From: Haloarcula hispanica ATCC 33960
GTDB taxonomy: Archaea; Halobacteriota; Halobacteria; Halobacteriales; Haloarculaceae
Direction of reading: 5' to 3'
NCBI RefSeq assembly: GCF_000223905.1
Contig: NC_015948.1
Location: 2,852,001-2,916,000 of the forward strand
Length of the DNA stretch: 64,000 nt
How positions within the stretch are numbered: the first letter of the stretch is position 1; every line of letters starts with the position of its first letter. Shown here one piece after another: positions 15,949 through 25,838 of this stretch. The position numbers and the translations under genes were made by a program. Under the pieces are notes generated by a model that was not told where the DNA came from, did not search any database, and saw nothing but the letters and a program-made list of their open reading frames with translations.

Positions 15949-16536
15949 CTACAGCTCGCCTTTCGTGCTCGCCACGTCGGAGCGGCGCTCGTCGATGCGG
16001 GTCGCGTCGTCGAGTGCTCGTGCCAGCCCCTTGAACAGCGCCTCGATTTCGTGGTGGGCGTTCTCGCCCTCGACGCCGCAGTGCAGCGTCAGCCCGGCGT
16101 TCATCGACAGCGAGCGACAGAAATGCTTCGCCATGTGGCTGGTCATCCCGCCGACCGAACCCTGCGAAAAGTCACCGTCGAACGCGAAGTACGGCCGGCC
16201 GGAGATGTCGACGACGACGCTCGCGACGGCCTCGTCCAGCGGGACCTTGCGGTCGGCGAACCGGCGGATGCCGCGCTTGTCGTCCAGCGCCTCGGTGAAC
16301 GCCTCGCCGAGCGTGATGGCGACGTCCTCGACGGTGTGATGGTCGTCGATGTCTAGATCGCCGTCGCACTGCACGGTCAGGTCGAACAGCCCGTGGGTGG
16401 AAAAGGAGTCGAGCATGTGGTCGAAGAAGCCGATGCCGGTATCGATGGTGCTGTCGCCGTCGCCGTCGACGTCGAGCGTGACCTCGATGTCCGTCTCGGC
16501 CGTGGTCCGCGTGACGGCCGCCGTCCGGTCGGTCAT
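15949..16536 (-). CDS. hisB: Imidazoleglycerol-phosphate dehydratase
   Basis: A 195-aa monofunctional IGPD. Metal-binding and catalytic motifs are all present: [41 protein letters not shown] and [12 protein letters not shown]. It carries out the dehydration of imidazole-glycerol phosphate in histidine synthesis. ATG 16536 precedes [18 protein letters not shown]; the next in-frame ATG three codons earlier is less likely. No other his genes lie in the window, so the pathway is dispersed, as is usual in haloarchaea. Confidence 0.96.
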   Translation of the reverse strand: MTDRTAAVTRTTAETDIEVTLDVDGDGDSTIDTGIGFFDHMLDSFSTHGLFDLTVQCDGDLDIDDHHTVEDVAITLGEAFTEALDDKRGIRRFADRKVPLDEAVASVVVDISGRPYFAFDGDFSQGSVGGMTSHMAKHFCRSLSMNAGLTLHCGVEGENAHHEIEALFKGLARALDDATRIDERRSDVASTKGEL

Positions 16537-16594
16537 ACGTATCACCTATCAGGCCGCGTATTTGTGGATTGCGTCCGGCCACCCGGTCCAATAG

Positions 16595-17356
16595 TTACTC
16601 TGTCTGCTCGTCCAGTAGCGCCAGCAATCGGTCGGTCACCGCCGGCGCGTGTTCGACGAAACAGCAGTGGCGACCCTCGACGGCCTCGCCGGTCCCGCGG
16701 GGCAGGTCGGCCGCCAGCGACTGCGCGGCGTCCGGCGACACGACGGGGTCGTCCAGCCCGTAGTACACCTCGGCGGGCTGGGTAATCTCGTACAGCGGCG
16801 GCGGGTCGAAAGCCGTCATTGCGTTGGCCTGCGCGTCGCGGGCCGCGCCAGTAGCGTCCTCGTCAGCGCGCCAGCCTGCGATCCGCTCCATGAGGTCCGG
16901 GTCGTGTTCGCGGAATGCCGGCGAAAACGCTCCTGCAAGCGACGATGGGGCGTCCAGCGCGAGCGCCTCCAGTTCCGCCCGATCCACCGCATCGCCAGAT
17001 CCCACCGTACAGTACAGCGTCAGCGAACGGGCGCGGTTGTACTGGTGGGCGTATTCGAGCGCGACCATGCCGCCGAGGCCGGCCCCGACGAGGTGGGCGC
17101 TCCCGACGCCGTGGTCGGCCAGCACGGCTTCGAGGTCAGCAGCCAGCGTTCCCACGTCGTACGGTCCCCCCGGCGCGTCCGACCGGCCGGTTCCGCGGAG
17201 GTCCCACACCACCGTCTCGTAGGGACCGGCGACGGCGTCGTAGTGCCAGCCCCAGAGCCACGCCCCGTACCCCACGTCGTTGATGAACACGACGGTGGGG
17301 CCGTCGCCGTCGGCTTCGTAGTAGAGGGACACGTCGCGGTTGCGTGCGGTCGGCAT
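16595..17356 (-). CDS. Alpha/beta-hydrolase-fold protein lacking the nucleophile Ser
   Basis: A 253-aa alpha/beta hydrolase. The oxyanion region is GPTVVFINDVGYGAWLWGWH, the conserved WDLRGTGRSDAP follows, the acid region is YYGLDDPVVSP and the His is in EGRHCCFVEHAP. The nucleophile elbow, usually GxSxG, reads LVGAGLGGMVALEYA, with Gly where Ser should be. It may be non-hydrolytic, for example a cofactor-free dioxygenase-like or binding protein. I chose ATG 17356 since upstream sequence in this frame is antisense to the antiporter gene. Confidence 0.82.
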   Translation of the reverse strand: MPTARNRDVSLYYEADGDGPTVVFINDVGYGAWLWGWHYDAVAGPYETVVWDLRGTGRSDAPGGPYDVGTLAADLEAVLADHGVGSAHLVGAGLGGMVALEYAHQYNRARSLTLYCTVGSGDAVDRAELEALALDAPSSLAGAFSPAFREHDPDLMERIAGWRADEDATGAARDAQANAMTAFDPPPLYEITQPAEVYYGLDDPVVSPDAAQSLAADLPRGTGEAVEGRHCCFVEHAPAVTDRLLALLDEQTE

Positions 17357-17438
17357 TGGCTGTCGGTTCCTTCGCCGGTGGTGTGTCTCTTTCGGTGAGT
17401 AGGTCTTTAGCGCTGGCTGTCGAAGGGCCGCCAGTCCC

Positions 17439-19301
17439 GTGTCAGGAGCAGCATCACTTATCGGCGCTGTCGTGTTGGTCGTGAGTCTGGGTGTCGCCGC
17501 GCAACTGGTCGCCGACTGGCTCCAGATCCCGAGCGTCGCGTTCCTGCTGGTCGCCGGCGTCTTCGTCGGCCCGCAGGCCCTCGACCTCGTCGACCCCGCG
17601 ATATTCGGACAGGCCGGGCTGCAGGCTATCGTCGGCCTCAGCGTCGGTATCATCGTCTTCGAGGGGGCGTTCCACCTTACCGTCGAGCGAGTCCGTGAAG
17701 CGTCCAGGGAGGCGCTTGGACTGGTGACAATCGGCGCGTTCGTCTCGCTCGTCGGAACCGCCGTCGCCGTCAAGGTCGTGTTCGGGACGACGTGGCCAGT
17801 CGCCGTCCTCGTCGGGAGCCTGCTGATCGCCACCGGGCCGACGGTCATCACGCCGATCATGCAAGTGGTCCCGGTCAGGGACCGGGTCGCCGCCGCCCTG
17901 GAGACAGAGGGCATCATCAACGACGTGACCGCAGCCATCCTCGCGGTGGCGACGTTCGAGTTCGTCATCGCGAGCCAGTCCTCGCCGGTAGTCGTCGTCG
18001 AGGCGTTCGTCGCCCGGCTGGTCGTGGGACACATCGTCGGTATCGCCGTCGGCGGCGGTATCGCACTCCTGCTCCAGCGGTGGCACCTTTCGGCGGACAA
18101 CGCCATGCAAAACGCCCGGGCGGTGGTCCTGACCGCAGCGCTGCTGGCGTACGCGCTGGGAAGCATATGGCTCTCGGAGGCCGGCATCGCGGCCGCCGCC
18201 GTTGCCGGTATCGTACTGGGGAACGCCGACCTCCCCCACGAAGAGGAGATCGCCGAGTTCAAGGGCGGTATCACGCTGTTTGTCCTCTCGTTCGTCTTCA
18301 TCGTGTTGGCCGCCCAGCTATCGCTCGGTGACCTGCGTGCACTCGGGATCGGCGGACTCGTCGTCGTCATCGTCGTCGTCACGCTCGTCCGCCCGCTCGG
18401 CGTGTTCCTCTCGACGCTGGGTGGCCGACTGACAGTTCGAGAGCGGATGTTCGTCGGCGCGATGGGGCCGCGCGGTATCGTCCCGGCCAGCGTCGCCACG
18501 CTGTTCGCCATCGAACTGCGTCCCGAGAACCCGGATGCTGCGACGGTCCTCGTCGGGACTGTCTTTCTCGTCATCTTCGCGACCGTCATGTTTCAAGGCG
18601 GGCTGGCCCGTCACTTCGCGCAAGCGCTCGACATCCTTCCCATGCAAACACTCATCGTCGGTGGCGGTCGCGTCGGCCGGGAACTGGCAGTACGATACGA
18701 ATCACGCGGCGAGGAGGTCGTCCTCATCGACAGCGACGAGGACACGGTCGAGCGGACGCGGGCCGACGGCCATCGCGTCGTCCACGGGGACGCGACGAAC
18801 GCGCACGTCCTCGAAGAAGCAGGGGCGAACCGGGCGTCCGTTGTCGTCGCTGCGACCGCAGACGACGACGTGAATTTGCTCGTGGCACAGCTGGCGACGA
18901 CCCGGTTCGACGTCGACACCGTGGTCGCCAGAGCGAACCAGCCGGACAACGTCGAGGCCTTCGAGGACCTTGACGTCGAGACGATATCCGCCGGCTTCGC
19001 CGTCGCCGACGCAATCGACGACGCGGTCGAGCGACCAGCGCTGGCCCACTGGCTGTCGGACTCCGGCCGAACAGGGGACGTACTGGAAGTCGAACTCAGC
19101 AACGACTCACTGGTCGACCGGACCATAGAGGAAACCGCGGAGAAGCTTCCGAACGGCTGTCTGGTCGCAATGGTAAGCCGTAACGGAACAGACAGAGTCC
19201 CCGACAGCGATTTCCGCCTTGCAAGCGGCGATCACCTGACGCTCGTCTGCGAGACCAACGAGGCGATGCGGGACGCCAGACGGCTGTGTCAGGGCGAATA
19301 G
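17439..19301 (+). CDS. Cation:proton antiporter (CPA type) with TrkA-N/TrkA-C domains
   Basis: A 620-aa protein. About 12 membrane helices fill residues 5-400, with the CPA1-like motifs ATGPTVITPIM and EGIINDVTAAI; the Asn-Asp pair is the ion-binding site. A Rossmann RCK_N domain starts at about 405 (TLIVGGGRVGRELAV) and an RCK_C tail follows. It resembles NhaP/KefB-type antiporters gated by nucleotides. The GTG start at 17439 precedes a natural N-terminal helix. It is divergent from the alpha/beta hydrolase gene with an 82-bp shared promoter region. It is likely to serve Na+/K+ homeostasis. Confidence 0.9.
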   Translation: MSGAASLIGAVVLVVSLGVAAQLVADWLQIPSVAFLLVAGVFVGPQALDLVDPAIFGQAGLQAIVGLSVGIIVFEGAFHLTVERVREASREALGLVTIGAFVSLVGTAVAVKVVFGTTWPVAVLVGSLLIATGPTVITPIMQVVPVRDRVAAALETEGIINDVTAAILAVATFEFVIASQSSPVVVVEAFVARLVVGHIVGIAVGGGIALLLQRWHLSADNAMQNARAVVLTAALLAYALGSIWLSEAGIAAAAVAGIVLGNADLPHEEEIAEFKGGITLFVLSFVFIVLAAQLSLGDLRALGIGGLVVVIVVVTLVRPLGVFLSTLGGRLTVRERMFVGAMGPRGIVPASVATLFAIELRPENPDAATVLVGTVFLVIFATVMFQGGLARHFAQALDILPMQTLIVGGGRVGRELAVRYESRGEEVVLIDSDEDTVERTRADGHRVVHGDATNAHVLEEAGANRASVVVAATADDDVNLLVAQLATTRFDVDTVVARANQPDNVEAFEDLDVETISAGFAVADAIDDAVERPALAHWLSDSGRTGDVLEVELSNDSLVDRTIEETAEKLPNGCLVAMVSRNGTDRVPDSDFRLASGDHLTLVCETNEAMRDARRLCQGE

Positions 19302-19318
19302 CGGGCAGCACGTACCGC

Positions 19319-19510
19319 TCAGCGCAGTTCGTCGAGAGAGACGGCCGCTGACCGATCCGCAGTGACCCACTCGGTCACGGATTGCTGGAGGTCCGAGGGG
19401 AAAATCGTCAGCTCCGAGGGGTTCTCGGGGTCGTCGTACAGGCAGTCCAGTTCGAACTCCGGCGCTTCGTCGAGGTCAGTGTCCGACGGGGGCGTCGTGG
19501 TCGTACTCAT
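19319..19510 (-). CDS. Small acidic haloarchaeal protein (DUF7511-like)
   Basis: A 63-aa protein. The core LDCLYDDPENPSELTIFPSD plus VTEWVTADRSAAVSLDELR follows the pattern of small haloarchaeal proteins that I associate with DUF7511 (memory, not searched). No cysteine pairs beyond a single Cys. It lies 3 bp downstream of a zinc-ribbon micro-protein gene, so the two are almost certainly co-transcribed. Function unknown. Confidence 0.75.
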   Translation of the reverse strand: MSTTTTPPSDTDLDEAPEFELDCLYDDPENPSELTIFPSDLQQSVTEWVTADRSAAVSLDELR

Positions 19511-19513
19511 GGG

Positions 19514-19669
19514 TCAGGTAGCACGGGTGGCACTGCAGTTTTCACACAGTTCATCGGTAGTACGGCCGCTAGCAGCGGGGACACTGGTCCCACAGCGCCG
19601 ACACGTCCGTTGTGACCGAACGTACTCGGTGTGAGTCCGAATGTGTGCGATGTCACGTTCTCCGCTCAT
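19514..19669 (-). CDS. 51-residue zinc-ribbon micro-protein
   Basis: The minus-strand frame from ATG 19669 reads MSGERDIAHIRTHTEYVRSQ, then CRRCG, a spacer SVPAASGRTTDEL, CENC, and stops at 19514. The two CxxC pairs are about 17 residues apart, a classical zinc-ribbon layout. It is the first gene of a pair with the small acidic protein 3 bp downstream. Upstream lies an AT-richer 270-bp stretch that probably holds its promoter. Its role is unknown; DNA, RNA or protein binding are all possible. Confidence 0.75.
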   Translation of the reverse strand: MSGERDIAHIRTHTEYVRSQRTCRRCGTSVPAASGRTTDELCENCSATRAT

Positions 19670-19939
19670 ATCTGCTATAGATGGGCAGTTGCTAAAAATA
19701 CTTTTGGAAACTCATCCAGATACACCTAATACAACTAAATGTAATTGTATCTCTTGAGCGTATTCGGACCGTTCGGGCAGAATATCGAGTCTTAATCGGA
19801 CAACTGTCCGAGGTAACCGAGCGTAGAACGGAACCAGCGGCGAGAAAGAACGGGGACGGTTCAGGCGGACGCCGTCCCTGGTTCCCGTGATAGTCGCCGT
19901 CCGCAGGTGGTCGATGCGGAAATGATGCAGCAGCCCGTC
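19670..19939. other. AT-richer intergenic region
   Basis: About 270 bp between the zinc-ribbon gene and the 3' end of alaS. The left part (CTAAAAATACTTTTGG and CAACTAAATGTAATTG) is AT-rich and is the probable promoter of the minus-strand micro-protein pair. No RNA gene or open frame of interest is visible. Confidence 0.5.
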
Positions 19940-22723
19940 TCAGACGTTCGCCACAGTTCGCAGTATCTCAGGTGCGTCCTCAAGCGCCTCGTCCAGCGCG
20001 TCCGCGTCTGGGCCGCCGCCCTGTGCGAAGTCCGGTGGGCCGCCGCCGCCGCCGCCGACGCGACCGGCGAGTTCGCCGACAACCTCACCGGCGTCGACAT
20101 CGACGCCGTCGGGCACGGAGACGACGAACTGCGCGCCGTCGAGGCCCGACCCGAGCACCGCGATGTTGCCTTGCTCGACGATAGCGTTCGCCTGCGCGCG
20201 GAGTTCGTCCATGTCGGCGTCGATGCGCCCGACAACGGCGGTCGCATCGCCGACCTCGACTTCTTCATTGTCGCCACCGCCGCTCGCGCGGGCCTCAGCG
20301 AGTTGCTCTTTGAGCTGTTCGATTTCTTTGCCACGGGCCTTCCACTCGTCGAAGAACCGCTCGGCAGTCTCCGGGACGGCATCGGGCGCAACGTCAAGGA
20401 TATCCGCGGCTTCGGTGAGCGCGTCTTCGGTGCGCTGGGTGGCCTCGATGGCCGCGTTGCCCGCGGCGAAGGTCAGGCGGATGACGCCGTCCTGAATTCG
20501 CTCGGTGTTCAGGAGCTTGACAGCCCCGATGTCACCGGTTCGGGCGACGTGGGTGCCACCGCAGGCCTGCACGTCGTCGCCGACGGTGATGAGCCGGATC
20601 TGCTCGCCGGCCGGGATGCCGCCCTGGTAGAGGTCGAAGCCGTGGCGCTCCTCGGCCTCGTTGCGGTCGGGCCACTCCTGAGAGACGGCGATGTTGTCCT
20701 GTATGATGTCGTTGGCGAGGCGTTCGATCTCCTTGACCTCCTCGCGGCTCACCGACTCGTAGTGGCGGATGTCGATGCGGGCGGAGTCAGTGCCCTTCTG
20801 GGCACCGGCCTGTCTGACGTGCTCGCCGAGTACCTGCCGGGCGCTGTGGATGACGATGTGGGTCGCGGTGTGGTGTTGCATCAGGCGCTGGCGGCGGCTC
20901 GCATTGACCTGTCCGCGGACGAACTCGCCCTTGCCGGGGTCGTCGTCGCAGGTGTGGACGATGACGTCGCCGTACTGCTGGACGTCGGTCACCTCGGCGG
21001 AGACGTCGTCGGTCGACAGCGTCCCCTCGTCCGGCGGCTGGCCGCCGCCTTCGGGGTAGAACATGGTCTGGTCGAGCACCACGTCGTAGTTGTCGTCGTC
21101 GCGGTCGAACACCTCAAGGACGACGGCCTCGAACTCGGTCCGCTGCTGGTCCTCGTAGTAGAGCCGGTCGGTCTCAGGCAGTTCTTCGAGCCGGTCCTCG
21201 TAGGGCGTCCGTGACTCCTCGGTGGCGGTGTCGTCGCCGCCGTGTCGCTGGGCGACGACCGCGTAGAAGTCGTCGGGCACGTCGACCGCGACGCCTTTCT
21301 CGGCGGCGATTTCCTCGACCATGTCCGGCTGAATCCCGTGGGAGTCGTACAGTTCGACCAGTTCCTCGGTCGGGATCGGCTCGCCCTTTTCGGCGTACTC
21401 GTCGGCCAGCTGGCGGACGCGCCGGCCACCGCGGTCCAGCGTCTCGCGGTACTTCTCGACCTCGGTGCGGACGATGTCGCGGATGGTGTCGCGGTTCTCG
21501 TAGCCCAGCCGCTCGGCCTGCATGTCGACGAGTTCGTCCAGCGGCGCGTCGACGCCGACGCCGTCGACCAGTCGCTTCGTCCGGCGCAGCACCATCCGTG
21601 CCAGATAGCCCGTGCCGACGTTCGAGGGGACGATGCCGTCGCCGAGCATGTACGCGAGCGTTCGGCAGTGGTCGGCGATGGCGTAGATGTCCTCGAGCGG
21701 TGCCATCAGGTCCCGCATCTCCGCGACCTCGACGCCGACCTCGGCGGCGATGGTGTCGCGTTCGGCCTCGATGTCTTCGGCCTCGTCGATGTCCATCCGG
21801 CCCGCGAGCTTCGCGGCCTCGTGGACGATGCGCTCCTCCTCGTCGGTGAGTTCGATGCCGGCGTTGTCCTTGAGGAAGGCGATCATGTCGGGATAGACGG
21901 CCTCGTACACCGTCGGTGTCCCCTGGCTCATCCAGGTCCAGCGTTCGAGCCCGTAGCCGGTGTCGACGATGTAGGTGTCCATCGGCGAGTACCGGTTGCC
22001 GTCTTTCATCTCGTACTCGCCCTCTGGGTCCTGCTCCATGGACATGAAGACGAGCGTGGCGAGTTCGGCCCCGCGGTAGATGACCTCGATGGCCGGGCCG
22101 GCGTTGCCGCCGCCGACCCACGGGTCCTCGATGTAGACGATCTCGTCGAGGTTCGCCCCCATCTCCTCGAACAGTTCGTCGCAGTACCGGACCGTCTCGT
22201 CTTTCCAGTACACCTCGCCCTCGTAGGCGTACTGCTCGGGGTCTTCGATGTCCTCGCGCGCGTTGAACGCGTGGTGGGCCATCATCTCGAAGGCCATCGT
22301 GTGCCGGCCCGTCTTCCCGACGTTGTCGATGTCCTGCATCCGGATGCAGGGCTGGCTGATGCACAGCGGGTTCGCCGGCGGCGGCGTCGTCCCCGAGGTG
22401 ACCAGCGGCTGGAAGTCGTAAATCGACGCCTGGGTCAACAACACGTCGTCGCGCCAGCGGTTGGCCGCCACCGGGTACGGGTCGATGCGCTCGTGGTCAC
22501 GGTCCTCGAAGAAAGAGAGGAACGCCTCGCGCATCTCCGTCAGCGAGTGGGACTCGTCGAACCCGGGGTTGTCGATGAAGTCGTACTCCGCACACGGCGG
22601 CTCGCCGCAGGTCTCGCGCTCGACACGGGACCAGAACATGTCGCCACAGGAGGCACACTCCTGGCGGTGGAAGCCTTCCTCTTCGAAGTAGTCGAGTTGG
22701 TAGGCCTCGTCGAGGTCGCTCAT
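19940..22723 (-). CDS. alaS: Alanine--tRNA ligase
   Basis: A 927-aa archaeal-type AlaRS. The N-terminal zinc module ([19 protein letters not shown]...C) is specific to archaeal enzymes. The class II catalytic core follows ([42 protein letters not shown]). The editing domain has HHTATH and CGGTH, the HxxxH and CxxxH ligands that clear mischarged Ser- and Gly-tRNA-Ala. The C-terminal oligomerisation domain ends with a Gly-rich segment ([16 protein letters not shown]). ATG 22723 gives a full-length protein. It has no operon partners. Confidence 0.98.
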   Translation of the reverse strand: MSDLDEAYQLDYFEEEGFHRQECASCGDMFWSRVERETCGEPPCAEYDFIDNPGFDESHSLTEMREAFLSFFEDRDHERIDPYPVAANRWRDDVLLTQASIYDFQPLVTSGTTPPPANPLCISQPCIRMQDIDNVGKTGRHTMAFEMMAHHAFNAREDIEDPEQYAYEGEVYWKDETVRYCDELFEEMGANLDEIVYIEDPWVGGGNAGPAIEVIYRGAELATLVFMSMEQDPEGEYEMKDGNRYSPMDTYIVDTGYGLERWTWMSQGTPTVYEAVYPDMIAFLKDNAGIELTDEEERIVHEAAKLAGRMDIDEAEDIEAERDTIAAEVGVEVAEMRDLMAPLEDIYAIADHCRTLAYMLGDGIVPSNVGTGYLARMVLRRTKRLVDGVGVDAPLDELVDMQAERLGYENRDTIRDIVRTEVEKYRETLDRGGRRVRQLADEYAEKGEPIPTEELVELYDSHGIQPDMVEEIAAEKGVAVDVPDDFYAVVAQRHGGDDTATEESRTPYEDRLEELPETDRLYYEDQQRTEFEAVVLEVFDRDDDNYDVVLDQTMFYPEGGGQPPDEGTLSTDDVSAEVTDVQQYGDVIVHTCDDDPGKGEFVRGQVNASRRQRLMQHHTATHIVIHSARQVLGEHVRQAGAQKGTDSARIDIRHYESVSREEVKEIERLANDIIQDNIAVSQEWPDRNEAEERHGFDLYQGGIPAGEQIRLITVGDDVQACGGTHVARTGDIGAVKLLNTERIQDGVIRLTFAAGNAAIEATQRTEDALTEAADILDVAPDAVPETAERFFDEWKARGKEIEQLKEQLAEARASGGGDNEEVEVGDATAVVGRIDADMDELRAQANAIVEQGNIAVLGSGLDGAQFVVSVPDGVDVDAGEVVGELAGRVGGGGGGPPDFAQGGGPDADALDEALEDAPEILRTVANV

Positions 22724-22787
22724 TGGTGTTCAGTTGGCCCACGTTCGCCTAAAACTGTTCCGAAGGGGCCGGCGGTATCCCTGGCCG

Positions 22788-23417
22788 TCAGAGCGTGACA
22801 GAGGATTCCCCGGAGAGCGTCTTCGGCGCGACGACTTCCTCGGTCGTCATCCCGCCGGCTGGCGAGGTAATGCGGAGCGTCGCAGTCTCTCCTTCGGGCA
22901 GTTCCTCACCGAATGGCTCAGCGCCAACGGAATTATCGGTCCCCAGGTCGAGCGTGATTCTGAACCGGTCTTCAACGTCGTTCAGCACCGGCTGGGAGCC
23001 GTCATTGTCCTGCACGGTAGAGATAGCGAACCGCCCATCGGGGTTGCCGTCTGCGCCGCCAGCCGCGAGCTGGTAGTACGACCCGCTCGGACCGATCCAC
23101 TGGACGGTCGTCTTGTCAAGGTCGACGTTGCCTGCCCCCGGTGCCCGCCTGACGACGATGTCAACCACGCCGATCTCGCTGTTGTCGGTGAAGTGGTCCC
23201 CGGTAATCCCCACAACCTGAATGCGGTTGGTCGTCGAATCACTGGATTGCTGGCCCGTCGCCTGGGCGGAACTCTGCAGGAACCCCGCAGTATTGATAAG
23301 CACGCCCGCCGCGATTGCCGCGACCAGCACCATCGCGATAAACACGATGAGCGTCCCGATCCCGACCTGACCGCGGTCCTCACCCGTCCCCTCCGTAGAT
23401 GGTCGTAAACGTTGCAT
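22788..23417 (-). CDS. Archaellin (archaeal flagellin)
   Basis: A 209-aa class III signal-peptide protein. A short charged leader is followed by [18 protein letters not shown], the prepilin-peptidase (FlaK/PibD) cut falling between Gly and Gln, then a hydrophobic helix that packs the filament core. The rest is a beta-rich, Asn/Gly-rich outer domain, acidic as in halophilic archaellins. It matches the FlaA/FlaB-type archaellins of Haloarcula and Halobacterium. None of the motor or chemotaxis genes (flaD-J) is near, so this is an orphan or dispersed filament gene. Confidence 0.88.
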   Translation of the reverse strand: MQRLRPSTEGTGEDRGQVGIGTLIVFIAMVLVAAIAAGVLINTAGFLQSSAQATGQQSSDSTTNRIQVVGITGDHFTDNSEIGVVDIVVRRAPGAGNVDLDKTTVQWIGPSGSYYQLAAGGADGNPDGRFAISTVQDNDGSQPVLNDVEDRFRITLDLGTDNSVGAEPFGEELPEGETATLRITSPAGGMTTEEVVAPKTLSGESSVTL

Positions 23418-23509
23418 TTCAGTTGTTGATACTCTTACTTTCCTTTCATCATAAAGCTCACCCGCCAGTTATCAGGTGTGAAAAACCGGATCGTAGCGGT
23501 AGTACGGCC

Positions 23510-24487
23510 TTACTCGCCCTGGGCGAGCGAGGCCAGCATCGCTTCGAGTTGCACGCGCTCGTTCGCACCGCGGGTGATCCGGTAGTCGGTTTCGCCGATG
23601 CGTTCGAGCACTCGGACTGCCGCTTCGTCGTCGATATCGAACTCCCAGATTGAGCGGTGGAGTTGGTCGATGATGTCACCGCCAGCGATGCCTTCCTCGG
23701 TCAGCAGTCTATCGAGGGTCGCCCGCGAGGCGGTGAAGTCGCCGTCCAGCGCCGACTGGACCATCGTCCGGATCTCTTCCGGGCGGGCCGTCGAGGTGAT
23801 CGCGTACACCGCCGACTCGTCGACCGTGTCGCCGCTGACCGACGCGGCCTGCAGGCCGTTGATGGCTTTCCGCATATCCCCGTCGGCGGCGTAGACGAGC
23901 GCGTCCAGTCCGTCCTCGGTCAGTTCGATGTCCTCTTCGGCGGCGATGTTTCGGATTTCCTCGGCGACGGCGTCGTCGGCCAGCGGCGAGAAGCGGAAGA
24001 CGGCACAACGGGACTGGATCGGATCGATGATCTGGCTGGAGTAGTTACACGAGAGGATAAAGCGGACGTTGTTCGAGAACTGCTCCATCGTCCGGCGCAG
24101 CGCCGACTGGGCGTCGCTGGTCAGCGCGTCGGCCTCGTCGAGGAAGATGATGCGGTACTCGACGCCGCCGAAGCTCGTTCGGGCGAAGTTCTTGATTCGG
24201 TCCCGGACCACGTCGATACCGCGCTCGTCGGAGGCGTTCAGTTCGAGGAAGTGCTCGCGCCAGTCCTCGCCGTACAGTTCACGGGCGATAGCCGTCGCAC
24301 ACGTCGTCTTCCCCGTCCCCGCGGGGCCGGAAAACAGCATGTGGCTCAGGTCGTTGCGCGAGACGTAGCTTTTGAGTCGCCCGACGATGTTCTCGTGGCC
24401 CATCACGTCGTCGAGCGTCTGCGGGCGGTACTTCTCGATCCAGACCTCCTCGCGTCCCGCCCGCGACTCGGACTCGGCCTCACTCAT
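23510..24487 (-). CDS. rfcS: Replication factor C small subunit
   Basis: A 325-aa AAA+ clamp-loader subunit. Walker A is [20 protein letters not shown], Walker [11 protein letters not shown], sensor 1 [11 protein letters not shown] and the arginine finger SRC in [11 protein letters not shown]. The N-terminal [20 protein letters not shown] is the conserved RFC start, preceded by a short acidic stretch. It loads PCNA with the large subunit, which is not in the window. ATG 24487 is chosen; the frame continues upstream without family similarity. It is divergent from samp2, with 78 bp between starts. Confidence 0.97.
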   Translation of the reverse strand: MSEAESESRAGREEVWIEKYRPQTLDDVMGHENIVGRLKSYVSRNDLSHMLFSGPAGTGKTTCATAIARELYGEDWREHFLELNASDERGIDVVRDRIKNFARTSFGGVEYRIIFLDEADALTSDAQSALRRTMEQFSNNVRFILSCNYSSQIIDPIQSRCAVFRFSPLADDAVAEEIRNIAAEEDIELTEDGLDALVYAADGDMRKAINGLQAASVSGDTVDESAVYAITSTARPEEIRTMVQSALDGDFTASRATLDRLLTEEGIAGGDIIDQLHRSIWEFDIDDEAAVRVLERIGETDYRITRGANERVQLEAMLASLAQGE

Positions 24488-24565
24488 GGACGATGGGAAG
24501 CGTGGGCCGGTCTTAAACCCCGCGAGAGTCGACAGTCTCAGGTGCGTCGGCGGAGTAGTCGGTGT

Positions 24566-24766
24566 ATGTACGTCACCGTCGAGATCGCCGGCGAGGACAC
24601 CCACGAACTGGAGGTGGACGCGGATGCGACCTACGCCGACCTGCTTTCGCCGGTCGACCTGAGCCCCCACGAGGTGTCGGTCCTCGTCGACGGCGAGCAC
24701 GTTCCGACGGATCAGCCCGTCGAGCACGACCACGTTCGGGTCGTCAGGCTCATCAAAGGCGGCTGA
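24566..24766 (+). CDS. samp2: Ubiquitin-like small archaeal modifier protein (SAMP2 type)
   Basis: A 66-aa beta-grasp protein. It starts [20 protein letters not shown] and ends [10 protein letters not shown]; the C-terminal diglycine is the activation site. Length and pattern ([22 protein letters not shown]) match Haloferax SAMP2, the modifier that forms isopeptide bonds through UbaA (E1) and also serves tRNA wobble-uridine thiolation. An acetyltransferase gene starts 27 bp downstream on the same strand. UbaA is not in the window. Confidence 0.93.
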   Translation: MYVTVEIAGEDTHELEVDADATYADLLSPVDLSPHEVSVLVDGEHVPTDQPVEHDHVRVVRLIKGG

Positions 24767-24793
24767 ACCGCCAAGCAGCGGCCTCTAACAGAT

Positions 24794-25174
24794 ATGCACG
24801 TCCGCACAGCGACCGCCGACGAAGTGCCGGCGGTGATGAACGTCCTCGACGGAGCGGTCCTCTCGATAGCCGTGGAAACCGTTCGGGCGGGTGCTGAAGA
24901 CGACGGTACGCTCGTCGCAGTGTCCGACGATGACCCGGCGGCTGAGCGCGTTCTCGGCGCACTCGTACTCGACGACACTCACATCGAGGCCGTCGCTGTC
25001 CGTCGGCGTCGTCGTGGGCAGGGTATCGGGACGGCGCTCGTCGAGGCCGCGCTCGACCGGCGAGATTGTGTCACCGCCGAGTTCGACGCTGACGTTCGGC
25101 CGTTCTACGAGGCGCTGGGGTTCACCATCGAGCCGCTGGGCGAACCCGACCGTTTCCGGGGCGAGCGTGCGTAG
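24794..25174 (+). CDS. GNAT-family N-acetyltransferase
   Basis: A 126-aa protein. The acetyl-CoA loop reads VAVRRRRRGQGIGTALVEAA (R/QxxGxG/A motif) and the family ending is VRPFYEALGFTIEPLGE. It is compact, near the usual GNAT core size. It lies 27 bp after samp2, with no obvious promoter between them, suggesting co-expression. The target, a protein N-terminus, Lys or small molecule, is unknown. Confidence 0.88.
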   Translation: MHVRTATADEVPAVMNVLDGAVLSIAVETVRAGAEDDGTLVAVSDDDPAAERVLGALVLDDTHIEAVAVRRRRRGQGIGTALVEAALDRRDCVTAEFDADVRPFYEALGFTIEPLGEPDRFRGERA

Positions 25175-25260
25175 GCGCGGCAATCGTTCGGCGCGAGATC
25201 ACAACCGTTGGCACAGCGTCGTAACATTTTTCATATGGTTTCGAGAATGATTTTAAAACG

Positions 25261-25836
25261 ATGTCAGCAACTGTCCCTGAAAACGCGGTCGAAGCGCGGG
25301 ACGACCGCGTCGTCGCGTACCTCATCGACTTCGCCATTCTGAGCGCTGTCGCGTTCGGACTGTGGCTCGTAACGTTCGTTCTCAATACGGTCCTCTCTGT
25401 CGGGGCGATGGCCGCCGCCTCGCCCGAGAGTCCGGGCGCGATGGGCGGCGGCTCGGTGCTGGCTGCGGGACTGCTGGGCATCGTTATCAACTTCGCCCTG
25501 TGGCTCGCCATCGGTGCGGTGCTCGTCTATTACTTCGGCTACTACGCCGAGTCCAATGAGACGGTCGGGAAGCGGTCCCAGAACGTCGCGGTCGTCGACG
25601 AAAACGGCGCGCCGCCGACCCAGCGTGACCGACTGGTCCGAACGGCCGTGCTGCTGGCTCCGTTCCCGATCATGCTCCTTTTGGGCGGCATTTTCGGCGG
25701 ATTCGGGTTCCTCTTCGCGCTCGTTCTCATGGGCGGCTGGCTCCTCGTTGAGGCGGCCGTCATGTTCGTCAGCGACGACGCCCAGCGCCTCGGCGACCGC
25801 GTGGCCGGCACGTACGTCGTCAGCGCAAGCAAGTGA
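25261..25836 (+). CDS. RDD-family membrane protein
   Basis: A 191-aa protein with about four membrane helices. RDD hallmarks are the N-terminal ARDDRVVAYLIDFAILSAVA (Arg before the first helix, Asp inside it) and the C-terminal SDDAQRLGDRVAGTYVV. Some bacterial RDD proteins act as Na+/H+ antiporters, but most are uncharacterised. ATTTTAAAACG directly before ATG 25261, and CATTTTTCATATGG farther up, are possible promoter elements; the gene appears to be transcribed alone. Confidence 0.85.
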   Translation: MSATVPENAVEARDDRVVAYLIDFAILSAVAFGLWLVTFVLNTVLSVGAMAAASPESPGAMGGGSVLAAGLLGIVINFALWLAIGAVLVYYFGYYAESNETVGKRSQNVAVVDENGAPPTQRDRLVRTAVLLAPFPIMLLLGGIFGGFGFLFALVLMGGWLLVEAAVMFVSDDAQRLGDRVAGTYVVSASK

Positions 25837-25838
25837 GG

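Noticed and set aside
17357..18589. N-terminal extension of the alpha/beta hydrolase frame
   Set aside because: This part is antisense to the antiporter gene, rich in Ser/Thr/Pro/Arg, and the hydrolase fold starts only after ATG 17356.
21242..22798. Plus-strand open frame of about 518 codons
   Set aside because: It lies entirely opposite alaS and is a GC-bias shadow; no motif or start signal.
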